Positions 11,741 through 17,826 of a stretch of DNA of 59,802 nt are shown here, piece after piece. The DNA is from DAORHV01 sp964448405 (GTDB lineage: Bacteria; Patescibacteriota; Gracilibacteria; Peribacterales; Peribacteraceae). The notes beneath the pieces are model-generated. The model saw only the letters and a list, made by a program, of their open reading frames with translations, searched no databases and had not been told where the DNA came from. The stretch is taken from positions 1 through 59,802 of the forward strand of contig CAYUVW010000008.1 in NCBI GenBank assembly GCA_964448405.1, written 5' to 3'. Made by a program: the position numbers and the translations under genes. Every line of letters starts with the position of its first letter. Position 1 is the stretch's first letter.

Positions 11741-12841
11741 CTATTTCTTCAGAACCTTCAAGAACTCATCAAACAAATAATTGGCGTCCTCGGGACCCGG
11801 TGTGGCCTCGGGGTGGAACTGGACCGAGAAGTATTTGCCGGATTCGTGGCGGATGCCCTCGACCGTGGCGTCGTTGGCGTTCGTCCACCAGACATTCCAA
11901 CCCTTGGGCAGCTTGGTCTCGTCGACGACGAAACCGTGGTTCTGCGAGGTGATGATGCAATGATCGGTGGGCTTGCCGTCCTTCCATTCTAGACACGGCT
12001 GATTACAGCCGCGGTGACCGTACTTCAGCTTGTAGGTATCGCCACCCAGTGCGAGCGCCAGCAGCTGGTTCCCCAGACAAATGCCGAACGTGGGAATCCC
12101 CTGCTCCACGGCCCATTTCATTTGAGCGATGGTTTCCTTGCAGACCTTCGGGTCGCCGGGACCGTTACTGACGAATACACCGTCGAACTGCAAATCGCGC
12201 TTGGTGATGTCGTAATTCCACGGCACGCGATGCACGCGTACGCCGCGCTTGAGCCAGCTACGGATAATATTGCGCTTCATGCCGCAGTCGAACGCCACAA
12301 TGGTCGCCACCGGATTACCGGTCTCCGGCTCGTAGGTTTCCACGCCTTTGCAGCTGACTTCGGCTACCAGATTGTCCAAGTTCGGGTCGGCGATGACACC
12401 GGGATCGGTTTTGGAGTCGTCCTGGACGATGCGGCCGAGCATGACGCCGGTCTCGCGCAGCTTTTTTGTAAGCGCACGCGTATCGATACCCGAAATACCC
12501 GGAATACCGTGGTGCTGCATCCAGTTATGCAATGAGCTGACGGCGGTGAAATGGCTGTATTCGCGACTCTCCTGAGAGACGATAAGCGCGCGGACGTGGA
12601 TGTTCTCGCTTTCGTAGTTCTTGGAAAAGCCCCACGCGTTCTTCTCTTCACTCGGAACACCGTAGTTTCCGATAATGGGATAGGTGAAGGTAAGAATCTG
12701 GCCGCGGTAACTGGGGTCGGTCATGGATTCGGGGTAGCCGACCATGCCGGTATTGAAGACGACTTCGCCGTCGGTATCGACATTTGCGCCAAAAGACTGG
12801 CCACGGAATACCGTGCCGTCTGCGAGAATAAGTGATGCCAT
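11741..12841 (-). CDS. carA: Carbamoyl-phosphate synthase small subunit
   Basis: CarA hydrolyses glutamine and feeds ammonia to CarB for carbamoyl phosphate, the precursor of pyrimidines and arginine. The 366-residue product starts with MASLILADGTVFRG and contains the GYPESMTDPSYRGQILTFTY region typical of CarA. Its class I glutamine-amidotransferase domain has the nucleophile in FGICLGNQLLAL and the His/Glu in FHPEATPGP. carB is not in the window. I chose the ATG at 12841 because family members start there and a TTGGAA-17-TACACT promoter ends 8 nt before it; upstream in-frame codons are promoter and spacer. The mRNA is probably leaderless. Confidence 0.95.
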   Translation of the reverse strand: MASLILADGTVFRGQSFGANVDTDGEVVFNTGMVGYPESMTDPSYRGQILTFTYPIIGNYGVPSEEKNAWGFSKNYESENIHVRALIVSQESREYSHFTAVSSLHNWMQHHGIPGISGIDTRALTKKLRETGVMLGRIVQDDSKTDPGVIADPNLDNLVAEVSCKGVETYEPETGNPVATIVAFDCGMKRNIIRSWLKRGVRVHRVPWNYDITKRDLQFDGVFVSNGPGDPKVCKETIAQMKWAVEQGIPTFGICLGNQLLALALGGDTYKLKYGHRGCNQPCLEWKDGKPTDHCIITSQNHGFVVDETKLPKGWNVWWTNANDATVEGIRHESGKYFSVQFHPEATPGPEDANYLFDEFLKVLKK

Positions 12842-12849
12842 CGGGCGAG

Positions 12850-12878
12850 AGTGTACAGCAGGGGGACAGGTGTTCCAA
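12850..12878 (-). promoter_or_regulatory. Promoter of carA
   Basis: On the minus strand, TTGGAA (12878-12873), 17 bp, TACACT (12855-12850). Only 8 nt separate the -10 box from the ATG, so the transcript would be leaderless. Confidence 0.7.
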
Positions 12879-13005
12879 CTGTTCATCGAACGTTTTATTC
12901 CGCAGCCTGAAAGTCTGCTGCCCTCCCCCCTCTTTTTGAGAGGGATAATTACCATTTTCTCGACAAGCCCCTTAAATATGCTTATTTTGAGCCAAATTCC
13001 AGGTA

Positions 13006-13034
13006 TTGACAAAATACTATAATTGTTTTATTAT
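13006..13034 (+). promoter_or_regulatory. Promoter of cassette 1
   Basis: TTGACA (13006-13011), 17 bp, TATTAT (13029-13034). It lies well upstream of the coding start and defines a leader of about 190 nt. Confidence 0.75.
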
Positions 13035-13040
13035 TCGGTA

Positions 13041-13230
13041 ACCCTGAAGAGCTCATTTACAGCATTGGCAGTCGTGTCCCCCGTATTTTCCTGCCAGTGA
13101 CGATTGTCGCGGGTAGGAATGCTGTGGGGGACACAGTACGACAAAGATTCTCTTGATCTGACCGCGTGTGCCACCGGTGCACACACGCGGTTTACCGACT
13201 ATGCACCACCAAGCGAAAAGGATCTGACCA
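13041..13230 (+). promoter_or_regulatory. Structured 5' leader of cassette 1
   Basis: Two strong hairpins are visible. The first pairs GTCGTGTCCCCC (13071-13082) with GGGGGACAC (13126-13134) and GTACGAC (13136-13142). The second is a perfect 10-bp stem, ACCGCGTGTG (13161-13170) with CACACGCGGT (13182-13191). A purine-rich AAAAGGA lies upstream of the ATG. This leader is unlike the nearly leaderless host genes. It could be a cis-regulatory RNA; I do not match it to a known riboswitch. Confidence 0.6.
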
Positions 13231-13737
13231 ATGACCCCGACCAAGATGGCCCGCATGAGCCTGATCATGCTGCTCCTCATCGCGTGCTTCGGCATCGCGA
13301 CCAACAACAACACGGCGTACGCGCAGGCCCCCGCCAAGAAAGACAAAACGGCGAAGCTGCCCCCGCCCCCGCCGGAAGACCCACTCGTCCGCGTCGAAGC
13401 GGCACTCGACAAGCTCGACAAGCGACTGGCCGCCGTCGAGGGCGACGTGGCGACGCTCAAGAAGGACGTGGCCAGCCTGAAGGCGGACAAGACCAAGACC
13501 GACAAGAAGACCAGCGACCTGACTACCCGAGTTGAGAAGACCGAGTCCCGCATCACCACGCTCGAGAAGCGCCCCCCGCTGACGCTGAAGGCGTACAAAG
13601 TCACCTACAAAATCGATCCTCCGATGTACATCTACGTCCGGAAGACCGATCTCGTCCGTGAGACGTACACCTACAGCACCGACGACGGCAAGCTCTACCT
13701 CTTCGTGACGGACACGTGGGTCCTCGTGACCAAGTAA
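13231..13737 (+). CDS. Cassette 1: secreted coiled-coil protein (168 aa)
   Basis: Unknown function. A signal peptide ends near residue 32 (NTAYAQA). A short proline-rich stretch (LPPPPPEDP) follows. Residues about 50-115 then form a strong heptad-type coiled coil (VEAALDKLDKRLAAVEGDVA and so on). The C-terminal 50 residues are rich in tyrosine and beta-branched residues, ending VLVTK. It is probably exported and oligomeric. Codon use is rich in CTC, GTC, GCC and AAG and differs from the flanking carA and the 13846 gene. It has its own promoter, leader and terminator and lies between two minus-strand genes. It is one of six similar solitary units in the window. Confidence 0.7.
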   Translation: MTPTKMARMSLIMLLLIACFGIATNNNTAYAQAPAKKDKTAKLPPPPPEDPLVRVEAALDKLDKRLAAVEGDVATLKKDVASLKADKTKTDKKTSDLTTRVEKTESRITTLEKRPPLTLKAYKVTYKIDPPMYIYVRKTDLVRETYTYSTDDGKLYLFVTDTWVLVTK

Positions 13738-13796
13738 CCCTCAAAACCCCTAACTGATTCCTGAACCTGTCCCGATTCTTCCCCCCACAGCGAACC

Positions 13797-13827
13797 GCCC
13801 GTCGTCCCTTGAAAAAGGACGGCGGGC
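13797..13827 (+). terminator. Hairpin terminator of cassette 1
   Basis: GCCCGTCGTCC (13797-13807) pairs with GGACGGCGGGC (13817-13827). No long T run follows, so it may act with other factors. Confidence 0.6.
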
Positions 13828-13845
13828 ATTCGTGTGTCCTAAAAT

Positions 13846-14982
13846 CTAGATGCTGCCGCGCAAGGTGCGAATATCATTCTCCAATCGCTCGATACGAGCC
13901 ACCATACCCTCCATGCGTTCGGCAAGACGGTTGAGCCGTGCGGTACGATCGGCACCTGGGGGTAATCTGCGTGCTTCGGCCACTTCGCGGCGAGCAGTGT
14001 CGTATTCACGACGCGTTTCGGCCATCTCTTTCTCCAAACGGGCAGTGGGAGATGACTCCGATCGAGGCGTCGTCGGACGAACGCGCTCGGTACGCGGCGG
14101 AGTCACTGGCCTGCGCGGAGTACGAGCAGGAGTATCGGTACGTGTGGGAGTAGCGCGAGTGCCTTCGACACGCGGAGGTGCCGGAGGGAATCCGTCGCGG
14201 CCAGGGGTGCCGGTACGGGCGGGCGTTTCGGTGCGAGCATCTTCGTTGTCGTCATCCTCTGCCGGCGGTGCGGGCGGAAAACCGTCGCGACCGGGAGTGC
14301 CGTACGGACGCGGCATGTTGCGACGCAGTGCATCCAAGCTGCTCGTGGTTGCAGCGCGCACACGGCGGTAGTCGGTACCGTAGTCGTCGCGCATCATGGC
14401 CAACGGACTTGGATACAAGCCGCTCGGAGCAACGTAGAAGGGTTCTTCGGTTTCGGCATACGGCAACGGATCGATTCCATGCGGACCGAACAAGCTGACC
14501 AAGTTCACAGAACCCGGCGTACCCACCAATGCGCTGAATGCGCCGTCGGTTCCGGGGTCATCTAAGGAATATCCATGGCCGTTCTCGTAGTCGCCACCGG
14601 TGTAGTCCGGGTACGTCGATGCATCGAACGACAGGCGTCCGGTGTCGGCCTGCCAGCTGAGTCCTGCGTTGGCAGATGGAAAATCTCCACCCAAGCTGAC
14701 GTAGCTGCCCAGACTGGGAACCAGTTTGCGGAGACTCTCGAACAAGTCGCTGCGAATGCCGCCAAGTTCTTGTTCGGTATCCAGCACCGTGTCGCGCACC
14801 TCTTCGCGTGCATCGGCACCAAGGCTGTTATCGGCATACATCTTGCGCAGATCCTCGGTAAGACGACGAAGTTCGCTGGAGTATCCCTCGATGGAGTCCT
14901 CTGACTCAGCGTTCCCGCGCGGAGCATCCACCCGCTGATTGAGCAGGCGACTCTCGGCAACGGTGTAGTGGAAGTGCTTCAT
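13846..14982 (-). CDS. Coiled-coil protein A1, large member of duplicated pair (378 aa)
   Basis: I do not recognise the family. The N-terminus (MKHFHYTVAESRLLNQR) resembles the start of its paralogue at 16478-17425. Residues about 40-110 are helical and include LRKLVPSLGSYVSLGG, which matches IRRDLPKLGEYFRLGG in that paralogue. A long low-complexity Thr/Pro/Arg segment with two GTPGRDGFPPAPP copies lies around 230-320. A C-terminal coiled coil ends in RLENDIRTLRG, again shared. It has no signal peptide or membrane helix. The start at 14982 was chosen to match the paralogue. It lies 24 bp after the small gene at 15007-15213, likely in one transcript. Confidence 0.7.
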   Translation of the reverse strand: MKHFHYTVAESRLLNQRVDAPRGNAESEDSIEGYSSELRRLTEDLRKMYADNSLGADAREEVRDTVLDTEQELGGIRSDLFESLRKLVPSLGSYVSLGGDFPSANAGLSWQADTGRLSFDASTYPDYTGGDYENGHGYSLDDPGTDGAFSALVGTPGSVNLVSLFGPHGIDPLPYAETEEPFYVAPSGLYPSPLAMMRDDYGTDYRRVRAATTSSLDALRRNMPRPYGTPGRDGFPPAPPAEDDDNEDARTETPARTGTPGRDGFPPAPPRVEGTRATPTRTDTPARTPRRPVTPPRTERVRPTTPRSESSPTARLEKEMAETRREYDTARREVAEARRLPPGADRTARLNRLAERMEGMVARIERLENDIRTLRGSI

Positions 14983-15006
14983 GGGAGTGAGGAAAAGCAA
15001 AATCAG

Positions 15007-15213
15007 TTAGGCGGCATTGCGGATGTCGGCGACCTTCTTGCTGCACTTCTTCAGTGCGGCGTTGGCCAATGTTCCGGCACGATCGAACTTCGCCAGAACC
15101 TGCTCGCGGGCCTTGGCCGTCATGTCGTCGGCACCGGCCTGGAGGTACTGAATAAACGCGGCAGGCATGAACGTCATGCCGTCGAGTTTTTTACGGAATG
15201 CTGCTGCGGACAT
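15007..15213 (-). CDS. Small helical protein B1 of duplicated pair (68 aa)
   Basis: Unknown small protein, predicted alpha-helical, ending CSKKVADIRNAA. It is clearly related to the 72-residue protein at 17510-17728: FRKKL against FRDKI, MPAAFIQYL against LPSALVHYL, and AREQVLAKFDRAG against ARERIAGKINVG. Each copy precedes a large coiled-coil gene, so the pair was duplicated as a unit. The promoter is also related between copies. The ATG at 15213 follows a leader of about 25-30 nt. Short helical proteins beside a large partner can act as chaperones, adaptors or inhibitors; which applies here is not visible. Confidence 0.7.
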   Translation of the reverse strand: MSAAAFRKKLDGMTFMPAAFIQYLQAGADDMTAKAREQVLAKFDRAGTLANAALKKCSKKVADIRNAA

Positions 15214-15240
15214 AGGTGTGGATGTGAGAAGAATCTGATC

Positions 15241-15269
15241 AGTATAGCAGAAAACCCCTCTTTGCGGAA
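15241..15269 (-). promoter_or_regulatory. Promoter of the B1-A1 pair
   Basis: On the minus strand, TTCCGC, 17 bp, TATACT, with the spacer ending GGTTTTCTGC. The 17728 promoter has the same arrangement with GCGTTTTCTGG in the same place, and the 23997 promoter has ACGTTTTCTGC. Confidence 0.65.
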
Positions 15270-15322
15270 ACCAGGGTCAGTTTCGGGCTTGCAGAAGAGC
15301 TGTTTACGGATGTCTAGTATTG

Positions 15323-15350
15323 TTGACTTATGACAAGTTTATGGTACTCT
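15323..15350 (+). promoter_or_regulatory. Promoter of cassette 2
   Basis: TTGACT (15323-15328), 16 bp, TACTCT (15345-15350). It gives a leader of about 285 nt, the longest in the window. Confidence 0.65.
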
Positions 15351-15356
15351 AGGCAA

Positions 15357-15640
15357 GTTCGCGTTCTTTGACACCATCCGCCCCGGCCTTTTGGCTTGGG
15401 CAAGTCCTCCAACCACCCTGTTTTGTCCGAGGGAATCGATGCGTCGGGCCTTCCAAAAGCCCGGAACAAACGATTCGCCTCACCAGGGCCCTCACCGCGC
15501 CACGCGTCATGTGCATTCCACTGCCGCGCAAGCGGGAGAGTCAGTGGAACTACATGAAGCAGGGTGTGTTGGGGGAGCAATCACAACCGAAAACCTGGGC
15601 GGTTGCCCAGGTGAACTCACAGAAAAGGATCCGACAGAAA
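15357..15640 (+). promoter_or_regulatory. Structured 285-nt leader of cassette 2
   Basis: This gene-free stretch holds several hairpins. TTCCACTG (15516-15523) pairs with CAGTGGAA (15542-15549) and encloses CCGC-GCAA-GCGG. CCTGGGC (15594-15600) pairs with GCCCAGG (15605-15611). GGGCCTTCCAAAAGCCC lies near 15450. AAAAGGA precedes the ATG. Reading frames across it appear incidental. The structure suggests RNA-level regulation. Confidence 0.6.
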
Positions 15641-16219
15641 ATGAACCGCATCACCATGGCGATCGTGCTGGGCTTGGCCGCCCTCACGACCCCGACCTTC
15701 ATGCCGAAGGCCAACGCGCAGACGGTGTACTCGTACCGCGCCTACGACTACGACTACGTGCGCACCAACTACGCCAAGTGGTCGTCGTACGACATCTACG
15801 TGTCCGGCTGGGGCAACACCAAGACCAAGACCGAGTACTTCAGTGACTCGATCGGCCGTCGGTGGAACCTCGTCGAAACCACGTACGATATCGTCCCCGG
15901 CTACACCTACAGCAGCACGTACTACGTGAACACCGAACTGCGCTACTACCGTCTCTGCGGGGATACGTACTACAGCCGCACCACGGGGTGCTGGTACTAC
16001 CGGTGCAAGTGCGGACGGACGTTCGTGTACGACCCCCTGTGGGTCGGCGCGCTCGTTCCGAAGCACAGCACCGAGAAGTACTACGCCTCCGCGACGCTGC
16101 CGATGTACAACCTGCCGCAGTACAACTACCCGATCTACATCACCACCAACCCCGTCATCACGCAGCCGACGAAGCGGGAGTGGCACCACCACAACCACCG
16201 CTACGCCACGGCCGCCTGA
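15641..16219 (+). CDS. Cassette 2: secreted tyrosine-rich protein (192 aa)
   Basis: Unknown function. A signal peptide covers about residues 1-27 (ending KANAQ). The mature part is exceptionally rich in tyrosine with many Y-x-Y pairs (SYRAYDYDYV, YSSTYYVN, NLPQYNYPIYI). Four cysteines lie around residues 107-127 in LCGDTYY, GCWYY and RCKCG. It ends in a histidine-rich EWHHHNHRY stretch. This composition suits a beta-structured surface or matrix protein, possibly metal-binding. C-ending codons (TAC, ACC, GTC) dominate, unlike host genes. I placed the start at 15641 because AAAAGGAT precedes it and the signal peptide begins there. It is inserted between two minus-strand paralogue pairs. Confidence 0.7.
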   Translation: MNRITMAIVLGLAALTTPTFMPKANAQTVYSYRAYDYDYVRTNYAKWSSYDIYVSGWGNTKTKTEYFSDSIGRRWNLVETTYDIVPGYTYSSTYYVNTELRYYRLCGDTYYSRTTGCWYYRCKCGRTFVYDPLWVGALVPKHSTEKYYASATLPMYNLPQYNYPIYITTNPVITQPTKREWHHHNHRYATAA

Positions 16220-16291
16220 TGACGGACAACCGCACGTATGCGGAGGAAGGGATCACGGACATACACGTTGACTCGACCTAAAATACGAAGG

Positions 16292-16314
16292 CTGTGGTGC
16301 TCTCCCACAGTTTT
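16292..16314 (+). terminator. Terminator of cassette 2
   Basis: CTGTGG, a 6-nt loop, CCCACAG, then TTTTATTG, about 70 bases after the stop codon. Confidence 0.75.
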
Positions 16315-16424
16315 ATTGTGGAAAAAAACAATCACCCATGTAGTCGTGAATCCATATTCGCGACGAATAATGCAGGTGCGGCGATTATGGAATCGCCGCT
16401 TCGAAGATACGAAAATCCCGACAC

Positions 16425-16450
16425 AAAAAAGCCCCCTGTTCGCAGGAGGC
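16425..16450 (-). terminator. Terminator of the B2-A2 pair
   Basis: On the minus strand, GCCTCCTG, a CGAA loop, CAGGGGGC, then TTTTTTG. It ends the transcript of the 16478-17425 gene. Confidence 0.85.
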
Positions 16451-16477
16451 ATTTTCCATATGCAATATGTTGCCCTA

Positions 16478-17425
16478 CTAGATCGGCTGCGGCGTATCGC
16501 TCACGCGCTCTCCGCGGAGAGCCGTAATTTGTCCTTCGAAACCGATGACGTCTTGCTCAAGCTTGACGAGCTTTTGACGCTCGGCTCTGAGCGTTTCAGC
16601 CGGAGTTGCAGAACCGGCGGCGACCAAGCGGTCGACGACGGCCTTCTGTGCATCGAACGCGGTTCGAGCAGTGGCAAGTGCAGCCTCCAAACGCGTGCGT
16701 TGCTGTTCGCGGCTTTCGCCGGGCAGCGGCTGCAAATTGGTGCGACCGGTATCGGCGGCGGGAGCGGCAGCTGGAGTGACTGTGGTTGTGGCAGGAGCAG
16801 TACGCCCAATGCTCGCGCGCAGGGCCTCCAACTTGGAAGCCGAATCCGTCAGCACGCGCGTGCGTTCGGCACTCAAACGCTGATCTTGTGCAAGGTTCTC
16901 ACTCAAAAGCCGCTGCATACCGGCGGCATCGATGACGAACGTCGTGGAAGGCGGAGTGAAAGACTCTTCATCTGAACCTTCCAAGTCCAGCACATCCACA
17001 GTGCCATCGTCGTCTTCGTACGAGACGCTGGCGCTCTCGTCGGCGGGCAGCGTGTATTCGCGGCGTTCGCCGTTGCCGAGCAGTCGTTGCAAACGACCCA
17101 TGTGGTTCTCGAAGGTGTAGCGACCGGCCTCAGTTCCGCTTCGGCCGCCCAAACGGAAGTACTCACCAAGCTTGGGAAGATCGCGACGGATCTCGGACAT
17201 GACCTGATTGGTGATCTGACTGAATTCCTTGCTGAATCCTTCCACAATGGCGTTGATCTTGGTGCGGTTTTCGGGAGTGAGCGCGCTGCGCAGGAAATCG
17301 TTGGCGGTCTTCTGCAAACCAGAAAGAACATCCTGCAATTCATTGGCACCGGGCAATTCGACACGGCGTCCCGATTCGGGAGCGCGCTGTGCAAGCATGC
17401 GGTGTTCGGAGAAATGCGTGTTCAT
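16478..17425 (-). CDS. Coiled-coil protein A2, large member of duplicated pair (315 aa)
   Basis: Paralogue of the 13846-14982 product; function unknown. The start MNTHFSEHRMLAQR is followed by a helical region containing IRRDLPKLGEYFRLGG. An acidic patch (SYEDDDGTVDVLDLEGSDEE) lies in the middle. An Ala/Thr/Pro linker is near residues 205-225. A C-terminal coiled coil ends in GFEGQITALRG. No signal peptide or membrane segment is visible. It lies 84 bp after its small partner at 17510-17728 and has its own terminator. Compared with A1 it lacks the Pro/Arg-rich GRDGFPPAPP segment, so the linker is the part that evolves fastest. Confidence 0.7.
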   Translation of the reverse strand: MNTHFSEHRMLAQRAPESGRRVELPGANELQDVLSGLQKTANDFLRSALTPENRTKINAIVEGFSKEFSQITNQVMSEIRRDLPKLGEYFRLGGRSGTEAGRYTFENHMGRLQRLLGNGERREYTLPADESASVSYEDDDGTVDVLDLEGSDEESFTPPSTTFVIDAAGMQRLLSENLAQDQRLSAERTRVLTDSASKLEALRASIGRTAPATTTVTPAAAPAADTGRTNLQPLPGESREQQRTRLEAALATARTAFDAQKAVVDRLVAAGSATPAETLRAERQKLVKLEQDVIGFEGQITALRGERVSDTPQPI

Positions 17426-17509
17426 GATCGATGTGGGTATTGGGATCGCGGATAGTCAATCTTCAATCGTTTTTGAATGCTCTTCTTTGCAATTGGAATT
17501 TTGAATTTT

Positions 17510-17728
17510 TTATTTCTTCTTCTTGGCCTTCTTCTCCAGAGACGTCAGCTGCTCGGCGGCCTTCGTTGCAACGGCCATCAACTTGTCGGCACCGACGTTG
17601 ATCTTTCCGGCAATGCGCTCACGAGCCTCGGGCTCGAGCGTGTCGGCAACGGACACCAAGTAGTGGACAAGCGCGCTCGGCAAGTACCCGGCATGGCTGA
17701 TTTTGTCGCGGAACACAGAAGCATTCAT
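17510..17728 (-). CDS. Small helical protein B2 of duplicated pair (72 aa)
   Basis: Homologue of the 68-residue protein at 15007-15213. It starts MNASVFRDKI and continues with LPSALVHYLVSVADTL and EARERIAGKINVGADKL, ending in a lysine run (KKAKKKK). It is predicted to be helical and soluble. It is transcribed from a promoter closely resembling that of B1 and precedes the coiled-coil gene A2. The small gap and same strand suggest co-transcription. An AT-rich TTTTTGAATGCTCTTCTTTG spacer lies between the two. Confidence 0.7.
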   Translation of the reverse strand: MNASVFRDKISHAGYLPSALVHYLVSVADTLEPEARERIAGKINVGADKLMAVATKAAEQLTSLEKKAKKKK

Positions 17729-17757
17729 GAGAAAGGTGTGTATAAGTATTCCTCTTC

Positions 17758-17786
17758 AGTATACCAGAAAACGCGCTTTTCCGGAA
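17758..17786 (-). promoter_or_regulatory. Promoter of the B2-A2 pair
   Basis: On the minus strand, TTCCGG, 17 bp containing GCGTTTTCTGG, TATACT. The sequence from the -35 box through GA after the -10 box is similar to the B1 promoter at 15241-15269, so the promoter was duplicated with the genes. Confidence 0.65.
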
Positions 17787-17826
17787 GCAATGAACCTACG
17801 GAATTCAGCTGTGGTATGCGACCTCC

